Notes: generated by a model from the sequence alone, not told the origin. DNA of 64,000 bases from Pseudomonas silesiensis (GCF_001661075.1 NZ_CP014870.1:5213703-5277702), one strand, 5' to 3'. Counted from the stretch's first letter, positions 50,625 through 60,081 are shown. Translations and numbers: made by a program.

Positions 50625-52055
50625 TCAAAGATTCAAACGTTGGCGTAATTCCTGAACATAATTATGCCAATCATTCAACACCCCTCGCTGAAAGGATGTA
50701 GCAGTAGCGCTCAATTGGGCTGCGGCTTCTACGAAAGTTTCCAGGGTATTGGGCGCCCCCCACTCGGGGGCTGACAGACGTTTCTGACAGAATATTCTCC
50801 ACCGCTGTTGCTCTTCGGAACTCAACGTATCGGGGAAGTTACGTGCGCGATAACGAAACAATAATTCTGGCAAGCGTTCATCATCGAAAGGCCACTGTGC
50901 TTGTGCCAATTGTGCCGGGTCCGACGCCCGGACTTGCTCACAAAGACGCCGATCGCGATCACCGATAAAACCATCGTATAACTGTTGCTCGGGATCCTGG
51001 CTCGGCGTGAATTCCTCGCTGGCATAAATGGCCTGAACTTTATCTCGCCAGACTGATTGTGCGTCACTGAGTCGCAGCGCGCGCGCCTGGTAGAGCGCCA
51101 TGTCCAGTCCCAGGCGTTGCTGATCTTCGGGACGCAGCACCGACAGCGGCGCCACCACGGGACATTTATTGATGTGGATGAGCTTGAGCGGTGCAGGCAA
51201 CTCGCCATCGGCCAGCTCATCGCGACGGGTATACAACCGCTGGCGCAAGGCTTCGGCACTCAGGTCAAGCAAGCCCTGGGGATCCATGTGCAAGTCGCAG
51301 ACAATCAGGGCGTTCTTGTTGCGCGGATGCCATGCCAGGGGCAGCACCACCCCGACATAGTTGCGCGCGGCCGAAAAGCGTCCGGAGATATGTACGATCG
51401 GCTGCAACAGTCGAATCTGATCCATCACCTTCTGTTTACCGCGCAATTGAAACAGCCAGTCGTATAACTTCGGCTGCTTCTCGCGGATCAGCCGCGCAAG
51501 GGCGATCGTGGCGCGAACGTCCGACAGCGCTTCATGGGCATGGCCGTGATCGATTCCGTTGGCGGCGCTCAGGCGCTCCAGCTTGAGCGTCACCCGGCCC
51601 TCGTCGTCCGTCGGCCAAACGAGGCCATCGGGGCGCAAGGCGTAAGCCGCACGCACCACATCGATCAGGTCCCAGCGGCTGTTGCCGCCTTGCCACTCAC
51701 GCGCGTAGGGGTCGAAAAAATTGCGGTACAAGCTGTAACGGGTCATCTCGTCGTCGAAACGCAAGGTGTTGTAGCCGGCCCCGCAGGTGCCGGGCGCAGC
51801 CAGCTGGGCGTGCACCCGGGTCATGAAATCGGCTTCGCTCAAGCCCTGCCCGGCCAGTTGGCTCGGCGTGATCCCGGTGATCGCGCAGGCGGCGGGGTGA
51901 GGCAGGATGTCATCACTGGGCTGACAGTAAAGATTGACTGGCTCGTCTATTTCATTGAGTTCAAAGTCAGTGCGAATGCCCGCCACTTGCAGCGGACGGT
52001 CGCAACGGGGGTTGATGCCAGTGGTTTCATAGTCGTACCAGAAGATGGAGGTCAC
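50625..52055 (-). CDS. sbcB: Exodeoxyribonuclease I
   Basis: A 476-residue ExoI (E. coli 475). It degrades single-stranded DNA 3' to 5' and acts in recombination and mismatch repair. The DEDDh catalytic residues are in FWYDYETTG (D, E), the second acidic residue near LRFDDEMTR, and GHAHEALSDVRAT (H, D). The start is GTG at 52055, giving the family N-terminus and with AGGA eight bases upstream; the longer frame to 52130 adds a non-homologous tail. Divergent from the RDD gene at 52241. Confidence 0.95.
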   Translation of the reverse strand: MTSIFWYDYETTGINPRCDRPLQVAGIRTDFELNEIDEPVNLYCQPSDDILPHPAACAITGITPSQLAGQGLSEADFMTRVHAQLAAPGTCGAGYNTLRFDDEMTRYSLYRNFFDPYAREWQGGNSRWDLIDVVRAAYALRPDGLVWPTDDEGRVTLKLERLSAANGIDHGHAHEALSDVRATIALARLIREKQPKLYDWLFQLRGKQKVMDQIRLLQPIVHISGRFSAARNYVGVVLPLAWHPRNKNALIVCDLHMDPQGLLDLSAEALRQRLYTRRDELADGELPAPLKLIHINKCPVVAPLSVLRPEDQQRLGLDMALYQARALRLSDAQSVWRDKVQAIYASEEFTPSQDPEQQLYDGFIGDRDRRLCEQVRASDPAQLAQAQWPFDDERLPELLFRYRARNFPDTLSSEEQQRWRIFCQKRLSAPEWGAPNTLETFVEAAAQLSATATSFQRGVLNDWHNYVQELRQRLNL

Positions 52056-52240
52056 GGGCTGTTCCTGAACTGAAGATCGGCGAAGTCCAGGCGTTCGCAT
52101 CCCGCCCGGCCCCATCATCTTGCCATTCAATCACCTCGGCTGCTTAATCGTGCCATACATAGTTATGTCGTATTCCCCCGGGAGGCTGCTAGCATCACAC
52201 GGACAGAGACTCCCGATCAGGCCACATCATCAGGTTGCCC

Positions 52241-52966
52241 ATGCTCGAGACCACAGCACGGCCACGGAACGCGACGCTGTCCCCGCCACTGGATACGCGG
52301 TACCCGATCGAAACGCCGGAAGGCATCGACTTGCCAGTGCGCCCGGCCGGGTTGATGGTGCGGGCGCTGGCGTTCTCCATCGACCTTGGCCTGCGCGGAC
52401 TGATCCTTGGCCTTCTGTTTATGGTCCTGGCATTTCTCGGCAAGCTCGGCGCCGGTCTTGGCTCGATCCTGCTGTTCGTGGTGAGCTGGTGGTACATGGT
52501 GCTGTTCGAGGTGCTCAATCAGGGCCGCTCGCCAGGCAAGCAGTGGATGGGGCTGCGGGTGGTCCATGACGATGGCACGTCCGTCGGCTGGTCTGCTTCG
52601 TTGCTGCGTAACCTGCTGCGAGTTGTCGACATGTTGCCGTTTGGCTATTTCCTGGGGGCCATCAGTTGCCTGCAGCATCCCAACTTCAAGCGTCTCGGCG
52701 ACCTGGCCGCCGGCACGCTGGTGATCTACCGCGAACAACCGCTCTCCCGCCCCCAGTTACCCGCCGCCGAGCCGCGGCGCCCGGCTTTTGCCCTGGCGCT
52801 GGCCGAGCAACGCGCCATCCTCGGGTTTGCCGAACGCCAGGGTGAACTCTCCGAGGCGCGGGTGGCTGAACTGGCGGCCATTCTCGCGCAACCCTTGCAG
52901 CTTTCAGCGCCTCAGGCGGTCGCCGAGCTCAACGGGATTGCCCGCGGCTTATTGGGCCCCGCATGA
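52241..52966 (+). CDS. RDD-family membrane protein, first gene of MoxR operon
   Basis: A 241-residue RDD protein. After an N-terminal soluble segment (PLDTRYPIETPEGIDLPVRP), RALAFSIDLGLRGLILGLLF starts the first helix (Arg/Asp signature), with further helices near 65-85 and 110-135; GRSPGKQWMGLRVVHDDG is the second RDD signature. The 70-residue C-terminal tail is soluble and helical. It overlaps the following SpoIIM-like gene by four bases. Start ATG 52241 chosen over a TTG two codons earlier. Role unknown; it opens a six-gene operon. Confidence 0.85.
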   Translation: MLETTARPRNATLSPPLDTRYPIETPEGIDLPVRPAGLMVRALAFSIDLGLRGLILGLLFMVLAFLGKLGAGLGSILLFVVSWWYMVLFEVLNQGRSPGKQWMGLRVVHDDGTSVGWSASLLRNLLRVVDMLPFGYFLGAISCLQHPNFKRLGDLAAGTLVIYREQPLSRPQLPAAEPRRPAFALALAEQRAILGFAERQGELSEARVAELAAILAQPLQLSAPQAVAELNGIARGLLGPA

Positions 52967-53940
52967 AGCAAAGTCTTTTCGAGAGTCGCCACAAGGCCGA
53001 ATGGGCGCAGTTTTCCCTCCTGCTTGAAAGACTGGAACGAAACAGAGAAGCCTCGCGTGCCGCCAGTTTCCCCGGTGATTATCGACGTCTTTGTCATCAC
53101 CTGGCCTTGGCCCGGGAGCGCGGTTACAGCAGCTTCCTGATCGACTCATTACAGCAACATGTCCTGCGCGGGCACCAACAGCTTTATCGGCATCGCAGCC
53201 GACCGGGTGCCGGGGCATTGAGTTTCATCCTCGCGGACTTCCCCCGACTGGTGCGAGAACAGTGGCGCTTCGTGCTCGCGGCCGGCCTGATGTTTTTTGG
53301 CAGCCTGATCGGCATCGCCCTGCTGGTGATGCTGTTTCCGGACCTGGTCTACAACCTGATCCCGGCCGAGCAGGTCAGCGAAATGCAGAGCATGTACGAC
53401 CCCAACGCCGGTCACCTGGGGCGCTCGGCGGAACGGGCGGCCAGTGAAGACTGGGTCATGTTCGGCTACTACATCATGCACAACATCGGCATTGCCTTTC
53501 AGACCTTCGCCAGCGGCCTGCTGTTTGGCCTGGGCAGTGCGTTTTACCTGTTCTACAACGGCTTGATGATTGGCGCGGTGGCCGGACACCTGACGCAAAT
53601 CGGCTACGGCCAGACCTTCTGGTCGTTCGTGATCGGCCATGGTGCCTTCGAACTCAGTGCCATTGCCCTGGCGGGTGCCGCCGGCCTGCAACTGGGCTGG
53701 GCATTGATCGCGCCGGGGCGCCTGCGGCGCGCCGAGGCCTTGCGATTGGCGGCGCGTAAAAGTGTGCTGCTGATTTGTGGAGTGATGGTGTTTCTGCTGA
53801 TTGCAGCGTTTATCGAAGCCTATTGGTCGTCAATGACCGGGGTCGCGCCGATGACCAAATACCTGGTCGGCGCAGCGCTCTGGTTACTGGTGGCGGTGTA
53901 CCTGCTGTTTGCCGGACGGACCCGCCATGCGCCTGAGTGA
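52963..53940 (+). CDS. SpoIIM-like (DUF95) membrane protein
   Basis: A 325-residue integral membrane protein of the stage II sporulation M family. A soluble N-terminus (about 1-95, starting ESRHKAEWAQFSLLLERLE) is followed by about six helices: 105-128, 160-185 (MFGYYIMHNIGIAFQTFASG), 190-210, 220-245 (FWSFVIGHGAFELSAIALAG), 265-285 and 300-318. The HGAFELSAI segment is the family hallmark. Pseudomonas does not sporulate, so the role differs from engulfment and is unknown. Overlaps its neighbours on both sides by 4 and 14 bases. Confidence 0.85.
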   Translation: MKQSLFESRHKAEWAQFSLLLERLERNREASRAASFPGDYRRLCHHLALARERGYSSFLIDSLQQHVLRGHQQLYRHRSRPGAGALSFILADFPRLVREQWRFVLAAGLMFFGSLIGIALLVMLFPDLVYNLIPAEQVSEMQSMYDPNAGHLGRSAERAASEDWVMFGYYIMHNIGIAFQTFASGLLFGLGSAFYLFYNGLMIGAVAGHLTQIGYGQTFWSFVIGHGAFELSAIALAGAAGLQLGWALIAPGRLRRAEALRLAARKSVLLICGVMVFLLIAAFIEAYWSSMTGVAPMTKYLVGAALWLLVAVYLLFAGRTRHAPE

Positions 53941-55447
53941 CGCCTGTGTGGCGATTCGCCCGCGCCTCGGTTGGGAAGCCATGGACATGGGCGTTCTGCT
54001 GAGTCAGCGCCACCGACGCCTGCTGATGACCAGTTGGGCCATCGTGACCCTGCCGGTCTTCGCCCTGCTCAGCCTGCTGCTATGGGATTCACCCTCCCTC
54101 GCCGTGTTTATTTTCTGGTGGCTGAAGCCGGCGTTCGAACGCCTGCCGCTGTTCATTCTGTCCAAAGCCATGTTCGGCGAAACACCGACTTTGCAACAGG
54201 CGTTGCGCCAATGGCCGCGCTTGCTCAAGCCGCAACTGCTGGCCAGCCTGACCTGGCGACGCCTGAGCCTGAGCCGCAGCTTCCTGATGCCGGTCATGCA
54301 ACTTGAAGGCCTCGAGGGCGACGCGCGGGAGCAGCGTTTGCAGGTGCTGTTGCAGCGTAACGCCGGCGCCGCGAAATGGCTGACGATCATTGGCGTGCAT
54401 CTGGAGGTCGCCCTGTGGATCGGCCTGATGGTGCTGTTCTACCTGTTCCTGCCGCAACAGGTAGAACTCGACTGGAGCTGGCAGACACTGATCACCGCTG
54501 CCACACAGGACTGGCGCTGGCTGGAACACCTGACCAACCTGTTTTATGCACTGGTGCTGGTGATCTGGGAACCGGTCTATGTGGCTTGCGGTTTCAGCCT
54601 TTACCTGAACCGGCGCACCGTGCTGGAGGCCTGGGATATCGAGCTGGCGTTCCGCCGCCTGCGCCAACGCCTGGGCAGCGCCGCGGTCACGCTGATATTG
54701 GCGGCGTTCCTGCTGGCACCCACCGCACAAACTGCCTGGGCTGCGGAGCCGATGGCCTCACCCGAAAGCCCGCGTCTGCTGGATCAGTCCCTGACCAGCC
54801 AGGCGTCCCGGGACAGCATCAAGGCGATCCTCGACCAGCCTCCATTCAAGAACAGGGAAACGGTCACGCGCTATCGTTTTGGCGAAGACACGCCGAGTGC
54901 CGTCGACCCGCGCAGTGACCGAACACCTGAATGGCTGATGGCGTTGCTCAACCTGTCGACCTGGCTGATCGAGGGGGTGTTGTGGGGGATAGTGATCGGC
55001 GCCATCGGTTTTTTGATCTGGCATTACCGGGACTGGCTGCAGGCCTTCGTCAGTCGTCGCCCGCGGTTGAACAGTAAAGTCCCGCGACCGTTACCACGGC
55101 AGGCGTTCGGCCTGGACCTCGACTGCGAAACCCTGCCCGCCGACATCGCCGCCAGCGCCGAACGCCTCTGGCAGACCCATCCTCGCGAAGCCCTAGGCTT
55201 GCTCTATCGCGCCCTGCTCAGCCACTTGCTGCATGACTTCAACATGGCATTGAAACCCGCGGACACCGAAGGTCAGGTACTGGAACGCGTCGAACGATTG
55301 CAACGGCCCGAGTTGCTGGCCTTCAGTAAAAAGCTGACCGGACACTGGCAAAACATGGCCTACGGACATCGCCTGCCCCCCGCGCCCGCGCAACAGGAAC
55401 TCTGTGACGGCTGGCGTGCCTTGTTCGACCAGGGAGCGGTCCATTGA
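53927..55447 (+). CDS. DUF4129-domain membrane protein
   Basis: A 506-residue protein. The N-terminal half has about five hydrophobic segments (about 35-60, 65-80, 155-175, 195-220, 255-280). A further one is at about 345-370 (LIEGVLWGIVIGAIGFLIWHY). The C-terminal cytoplasmic domain (about 395-490) has HPREALGLLYRALLSHL and is the DUF4129 unit. That domain is found mostly in MoxR/DUF58 operons and fused to transglutaminase-like proteins. ATG at 53927 overlaps the SpoIIM-like gene by 14 bases. Function unknown. Confidence 0.82.
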   Translation: MRLSDACVAIRPRLGWEAMDMGVLLSQRHRRLLMTSWAIVTLPVFALLSLLLWDSPSLAVFIFWWLKPAFERLPLFILSKAMFGETPTLQQALRQWPRLLKPQLLASLTWRRLSLSRSFLMPVMQLEGLEGDAREQRLQVLLQRNAGAAKWLTIIGVHLEVALWIGLMVLFYLFLPQQVELDWSWQTLITAATQDWRWLEHLTNLFYALVLVIWEPVYVACGFSLYLNRRTVLEAWDIELAFRRLRQRLGSAAVTLILAAFLLAPTAQTAWAAEPMASPESPRLLDQSLTSQASRDSIKAILDQPPFKNRETVTRYRFGEDTPSAVDPRSDRTPEWLMALLNLSTWLIEGVLWGIVIGAIGFLIWHYRDWLQAFVSRRPRLNSKVPRPLPRQAFGLDLDCETLPADIAASAERLWQTHPREALGLLYRALLSHLLHDFNMALKPADTEGQVLERVERLQRPELLAFSKKLTGHWQNMAYGHRLPPAPAQQELCDGWRALFDQGAVH

Positions 55448-56607
55448 ACCGACGGTACTGGCTTGCGGCCAGTGTCTTGTGCGCGGTGCTACTGGGCGCG
55501 CTGAGTATTTATCTGTACCTGAAGGCGACGCCCTATCAGCAAGTGATCGACCACGGCCCCGCGCCCGAGGTCCAGGCCAATCCTTATCTGGCCGCCGAGC
55601 ATTTCCTGCGCAAACAGGGCCTGACCGTCAGGCATGCCAACGGTCTGGACGTCTTGCCGTCGATCGAGCCGCGCCAGCACAGCCTGTTATTGCTCGGTGA
55701 CCGGTCCGACATGACACCACGCCAGATCGATCAAGTGATGAACTGGACCCGGGCCGGCGGGCGCCTGTTGTTCGTGGCCCAGTCGCTGTGGGATGAAAAA
55801 CTAGGTCAGAGCAGTGACCTGCTGCTCGACCGGGTCCAGCTGCATCAGTTGCTGAGCAAAAATCTCAAGGGCCCGCCACCCGACAGCAGGGCCGACTCCT
55901 ACCCCAGGTTGACCAAGCTGTACCTGGAAGACGAAGACGCGCCAGCCTACGCCGGCTTCGACACCGCTTTCCATCTGGAAGACCCGAATAACCTCGCCCA
56001 GGCCTGGGCCAACAGCGCCAAGGCCACCCACATGATGCAGCTCAATCACGGGCTCGGTTCGATCATCGTGGTCACCGACGCCGACCTGTGGAAAACCCCG
56101 GCCATCGACCAGTACGACAACGCCTGGCTGCTCTGGTACCTGACTGCGGATACCCACGTGACCCTGTTGTTCAACACCGATCACGACAACCTGCTGACCT
56201 TGCTGCTGCGCTATTTCCCCCAGGCGCTGGTAGCGCTGATCGCCCTGATCGGTGCCTGGTTCTGGCAGGTTGGCGTGCGCCATGGCCCGGCGCTGGAACC
56301 GGTGCCGCGAGCCCGTCGGCAACTCCAGGAACACCTGCGCGCCAGTGCCGATTTCCTGTTTCGGCGCAAGGGTCGGGACCACCTGCTGCACGTCTTGCAA
56401 CTGGACATACTGCGCCGCGTGCGGCGCCGTCATCCCGGCTTTGAACAACTCGGCATCGCCGAACAATGGCAGGTGCTCGCACGCCTGACCGGCCAATCCA
56501 CACGCGCTATCAGCCAGGTCATGAGCCCGCGACCGAAGCAACGGCTTTCCAGCGGTGAATTCAGCCGTCAGGTCGCCCACCTGCAAATCTTGAGGAACAC
56601 CTTATGA
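55444..56607 (+). CDS. DUF4350-domain membrane protein
   Basis: A 387-residue protein with one N-terminal helix (about 7-27), a periplasmic alpha/beta domain (about 45-250, with LLLLGDRSDMTPRQIDQVMNW and GRLLFVAQS) of the DUF4350/GATase-like fold, a second helix (about 258-278, FPQALVALIALIGAWFW) and a cytoplasmic Arg-rich tail. The start appears to be TTG at 55444, overlapping the previous TGA (TTGA) with AGGGAG ahead of it. The stop overlaps the moxR ATG. The function is unknown. Confidence 0.8.
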   Translation: MNRRYWLAASVLCAVLLGALSIYLYLKATPYQQVIDHGPAPEVQANPYLAAEHFLRKQGLTVRHANGLDVLPSIEPRQHSLLLLGDRSDMTPRQIDQVMNWTRAGGRLLFVAQSLWDEKLGQSSDLLLDRVQLHQLLSKNLKGPPPDSRADSYPRLTKLYLEDEDAPAYAGFDTAFHLEDPNNLAQAWANSAKATHMMQLNHGLGSIIVVTDADLWKTPAIDQYDNAWLLWYLTADTHVTLLFNTDHDNLLTLLLRYFPQALVALIALIGAWFWQVGVRHGPALEPVPRARRQLQEHLRASADFLFRRKGRDHLLHVLQLDILRRVRRRHPGFEQLGIAEQWQVLARLTGQSTRAISQVMSPRPKQRLSSGEFSRQVAHLQILRNTL

Positions 56608-57605
56608 GTGAACAGATCGAGCCCGACGCCGCCAGCCACGCCGACCAGCAACGCCAGCGCGCCAGTCGGTTGGCCCAGGCGGTGCGTAGCGAATTGCAGA
56701 AGGCGGTCATCGGCCAGGACGCGGTGATCGACGACGTGCTCACGGCCCTGATCGCCGGTGGCCATGTGCTGCTCGAAGGCGTGCCGGGGCTGGGCAAGAC
56801 CTTGCTGGTGCGGGCGCTGGCGCGCTGCTTCGGCGGCGAGTTCGCGCGCATCCAGTTCACCCCGGACCTGATGCCCAGCGATGTCACCGGGCACGCGGTG
56901 TACGACTTGCAGACCGAGCAATTCAAGCTGCGCAAGGGGCCGTTGTTCACCAACCTGTTGCTCGCCGACGAAATCAACCGCGCCCCGGCGAAAACCCAGG
57001 CGGCGCTGCTCGAAGCCATGCAGGAACGGCAAGTGACCCTCGAAGGCCGCGCCCTGCCCATCGCGCAGCCATTCATGGTGCTTGCCACGCAAAACCCCAT
57101 CGAACAGGAAGGCACCTACCCGCTGCCGGAAGCCGAACTGGATCGCTTCATGCTCAAGGTCCGCATGGATTACCCCGACGACGACCAGGAGCTGGACATG
57201 GTCCGCCAGGTCACTCGCTCGACCCGGGCCGACATGCTCGACGTGCAACCGCTGCGCACGGTGTTGCAGGCCAAGGACGTGCTGGCCTTGCAACGCATCG
57301 CCAGCGATTTGCCGCTGGACAATCAGGTCCTCGACTATGCCGTGCGCCTGGCCCGCACCACTCGCAACTGGCCCGGGCTGACCCTCGGCGCCGGGCCCCG
57401 GGCCTCGATCGCGCTGGTGCGTTGCGCCCGGGCGCGGGCGCTGTTGCGCGGTGGCGCGTTCGTGATTCCGGATGACATCAAAGGGTGTGCCCTGGCGGTG
57501 TTGCGTCATCGCGTACGCCTGGCGCCGGAGCTGGACATCGAAGGGCTCGAGGTCGATCACGTGCTGCGCCAACTGCTCGATCAAGTGCCGGCGCCGCGGT
57601 TGTGA
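56604..57605 (+). CDS. MoxR-family AAA+ ATPase
   Basis: A 333-residue MoxR ATPase. Walker A GVPGLGKT is near residues 57-64, Walker B LLLADEINRAPAKTQAAL near 120, sensor 1 region LATQNPIEQEGTYPLPEAE near 155-173, and the helical lid follows to the C-terminus. MoxR proteins are thought to act as chaperone-like remodelers of vWA-domain partners, which matches the DUF58 gene downstream. It overlaps the preceding gene in ATGA and the following gene in GTGA. The substrate is not known in this type of operon. Confidence 0.93.
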   Translation: MSEQIEPDAASHADQQRQRASRLAQAVRSELQKAVIGQDAVIDDVLTALIAGGHVLLEGVPGLGKTLLVRALARCFGGEFARIQFTPDLMPSDVTGHAVYDLQTEQFKLRKGPLFTNLLLADEINRAPAKTQAALLEAMQERQVTLEGRALPIAQPFMVLATQNPIEQEGTYPLPEAELDRFMLKVRMDYPDDDQELDMVRQVTRSTRADMLDVQPLRTVLQAKDVLALQRIASDLPLDNQVLDYAVRLARTTRNWPGLTLGAGPRASIALVRCARARALLRGGAFVIPDDIKGCALAVLRHRVRLAPELDIEGLEVDHVLRQLLDQVPAPRL

Positions 57606-58933
57606 AACCCTCGCGCCTGCTGTTGATCTGGCTCGCGATCCTGCTGGCCATCGGCATCGTCCTGGGCTCTTTGCGGGCGCTGGGCATCGCGATGCCAGCG
57701 AGTCTGCCGTCGATCACCTGGGGTTTACTCCTGGCACTGCCGGTCCTGGCGATAATCGACGCCATTCGTCTCAAACGCCTGCCCTCGCCCCGCCTGCAAC
57801 GACAAATGCCCGGCAGCCTGGCGCTGGGCCGTTGGGGCGATGTGCGATTGGAGGTCGAGCATGACTTTGCCCAACCCCTGACCATTCAGCTGTTCGATCA
57901 CGTCCCCCACGGCCTGAGCTTCGACAACCTGCCCCTGTCGGTCGAACTGCAACCCGGCCTGCGCAGCCAGATCGGCTACCGCCTGCGCCCGCTCAAGCGC
58001 GGCCACTTCAGTTTCGAACGCTGCGAAATCAACCTCCCCAGCCCCTTTGGCCTGTGGTCCGACAAACGCCTGCTAAGCGTGACCGACGCGACCCGCGTCT
58101 ACCCCGACTTCGCCCGCCTCTACGGCGGCCAGCTGCTGGCGGTGGACAACTGGCTCAGCCAACTCGGCGTACGCCAGCGCCAGCGACGCGGCCTGGGCCT
58201 GGAGTTTCATCAGCTACGAGAATTTCGCGAAGGCGACAGCCTGCGCCAGATCGACTGGAAAGCCACCGCCCGCCAGCGCACGCCGATTGCGCGGGAGTAT
58301 CAGGACGAGCGAGACCAGCAGATCGTTTTCATGCTCGATTGCGGCCGGCGCATGCGCAGTCAGGACGATGAACTGTCGCACTTCGACCATGCGCTCAATG
58401 CCTGCCTGTTGCTGAGCTATGTCGCCCTGCGCCAGGGGGATGCCGTAGGCCTTTGCACCTTTGCGCACGAGCAGCCGCGCTACCTCGCCCCGGTCAAAGG
58501 CGCCGGGCAACTCAACCGACTGCTCAACCAGGTCTATGACCTCGACAGCGGCCAACGCAGTGCCGACTACCAGGGCGCTGCAACCGAGCTCTTGGCTCGA
58601 CAGAAACGCCGGGCACTGGTGGTCGTGGTCACCAATCTGCGGGACGAAGACGACGAAGAACTGCTCACCGCCGTCAAACGCCTGGGCAAGTCACATCGGG
58701 TGTTGGTCGCCAGCCTGCGCGAAGACGTGCTCGACCGCTTGCGTCAGGCACCGGTGCAGACCTTTGCCGAGGCGCTGAACTATTGCGGCACCGTGGACTT
58801 CCTCAATGCCCGGGCCGAACTTCATGAGCGATTGAACGCCCATGGGGTGCCGGTGGTGGATACGACTGCTGTCGGGTTAGGTGCCGCATTGGTGACGCGC
58901 TATCTGGAATGGAAGAAGGCCGGGGTGTTTTAG
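57602..58933 (+). CDS. DUF58 (vWA-like) protein
   Basis: A 443-residue protein. Two N-terminal membrane helices (about 5-25 and 35-55) are followed by a beta-rich region and the DUF58 signature RQIDWKATARQRTPIAREY, then a vWA-like fold to the C-terminus. The position of the metal-site DxSxS reads D246-C-G-R-R, so the usual MIDAS serines are absent. The start is GTG at 57602 (GTGA overlap with moxR). It is the last gene of the six-gene operon and the presumed MoxR partner. Confidence 0.88.
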   Translation: MKPSRLLLIWLAILLAIGIVLGSLRALGIAMPASLPSITWGLLLALPVLAIIDAIRLKRLPSPRLQRQMPGSLALGRWGDVRLEVEHDFAQPLTIQLFDHVPHGLSFDNLPLSVELQPGLRSQIGYRLRPLKRGHFSFERCEINLPSPFGLWSDKRLLSVTDATRVYPDFARLYGGQLLAVDNWLSQLGVRQRQRRGLGLEFHQLREFREGDSLRQIDWKATARQRTPIAREYQDERDQQIVFMLDCGRRMRSQDDELSHFDHALNACLLLSYVALRQGDAVGLCTFAHEQPRYLAPVKGAGQLNRLLNQVYDLDSGQRSADYQGAATELLARQKRRALVVVVTNLRDEDDEELLTAVKRLGKSHRVLVASLREDVLDRLRQAPVQTFAEALNYCGTVDFLNARAELHERLNAHGVPVVDTTAVGLGAALVTRYLEWKKAGVF

Positions 58934-58990
58934 TGGCTGGATGCGCAGCACCCGCGTACAGCCTTTAATTATCAGTTGCTTGATCAGACG

Positions 58991-59088
58991 CTTTCGCGAG
59001 CAAGCTCGCTCCCACAGTGGATTTGCTGTGAACACACCATTTGTGATCACCACCAATCTACTGTGGGAGCGAGCTTGCTCGCGAAAAT
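58991..59088. repeat. REPIN, GAGCGAGCTTGCTC subtype
   Basis: CTTTCGCGAGCAAGCTCGCTCCCACAGT at the left and ACTGTGGGAGCGAGCTTGCTCGCGAAAA at the right, with the same CGAGCTTGCTCG core as the element at 34104. It lies between the convergent DUF58 and PilZ genes. Confidence 0.92.
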
Positions 59089-59110
59089 GATCGCCTGGGC
59101 GCCGCAGACT

Positions 59111-59470
59111 TCAGGCCGAAGCCGGCAACGGTTGAAAACTGAAGTATTGCTTCAACGCATCGACCAATTGCCCATACTCCGGCGGTGCCCGTTGCAGGCA
59201 AAACCCGGCGTCGTAATGGTGGGGGGTGGTGTCTTCATGGCACCACAGGCAGCAGGCATTGAGGTCGATCACCTGGTGGCAGCCACCGGCCATAGGGATT
59301 TTCAGGCGCAAATCGAAATCGGCACCGATCATCATCGGCAACTGGCTGATGAGCATCAGCCCGTCTTCGGAGACGTTACCCAGAAAGCCAATGGGTTTGT
59401 CGGTAACGCTGTTGAACACTCGAAGAAAATACGGCAGTTGATGCCGCTCGATACGGCGGACGGTGAACAT
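59111..59470 (-). CDS. PilZ-domain protein
   Basis: A 119-residue single PilZ domain. The cyclic di-GMP-binding R-x3-R motif is at residues 5-9 (RRIER) and the N-x-S-x2-G motif in GNVSEDG is intact, so binding is expected. Cysteines in CCLWCHED and a HEDTTPHHYDAGFCL segment form the second half. I used the ATG at 59470, the first Met before the motif; an in-frame GTG at 59509 would add 13 residues and neither has a good ribosome binding site. The partner it controls is unknown. Confidence 0.87.
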   Translation of the reverse strand: MFTVRRIERHQLPYFLRVFNSVTDKPIGFLGNVSEDGLMLISQLPMMIGADFDLRLKIPMAGGCHQVIDLNACCLWCHEDTTPHHYDAGFCLQRAPPEYGQLVDALKQYFSFQPLPASA

Positions 59471-59706
59471 GTTGAATTCGCTACGCAAGGCCCTTAAGCA
59501 GAGCCGCACTAATGCTTCGGAACGGGCCTCCCACTATAAAGAAAGACACGCTCTCCCTGATCCTGGTGCGACAGTCTTTGAACCGCTGCCGCTTACTCCT
59601 GCCGATCACAGGTGTTTCCCCGGTTTAGAGGCACGGCTCTAAAACCGATCCATTCGACTATAGCTCACCACCGCCGCTGATCCAGTCTTCAATATAGCGA
59701 CCGCCA

Positions 59707-60081
59707 TCAGAACCGGGTCGGGCGAACGACCTCGGCACTGCGCAGCGGATAATGACCCAGCGATTGCAAGGTTTCCAGCCGGGCGCTCGCGCGAAAGGCG
59801 TATTCACTCTGCGGGTACGACGCGATGATGAACTGATAAGTCTGAGCGGCATCAACGAACAGTTTCTGACGTTCAAGACACAAACCGCGCATCATCGACA
59901 CTTCCGGCCACACATAGGGCCGCGCCCTGCTTGCGCGTTCGACTTTGGACAGTTCGAGCATCACCTGCTCGCAATTGCCGCGATCATAGGCGCTGTAGGC
60001 GTTATTCAAATGATGGTTCATCGACCAACGGGTGCAGCCCGTGACACTGAGGGCAAGGGCGGCCATGAGCACGAATCGCAT
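59707..60081 (-). CDS. Small TPR lipoprotein
   Basis: A 124-residue predicted lipoprotein. The signal MRFVLMAALALSVTGC ends in a lipobox (LSVTGC) with the lipidated Cys at residue 16. The rest contains about two TPR-like helical pairs: NNAYSAYDRGNCEQVMLELS and FVDAAQTYQFIIASYPQSEYA, the latter resembling BamD/YfiO-type repeats. Ser at +2 and Arg at +3-4 do not indicate inner-membrane retention strictly, so location is uncertain. It stands alone, divergent from pykA. Function unknown. Confidence 0.78.
   Translation of the reverse strand: MRFVLMAALALSVTGCTRWSMNHHLNNAYSAYDRGNCEQVMLELSKVERASRARPYVWPEVSMMRGLCLERQKLFVDAAQTYQFIIASYPQSEYAFRASARLETLQSLGHYPLRSAEVVRPTRF

Noticed and set aside
52055..52130. 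Longer N-terminus for ExoI
   Set aside because: The extra 25 residues have no counterpart in ExoI; the GTG at 52055 has a ribosome binding site and yields the family length.
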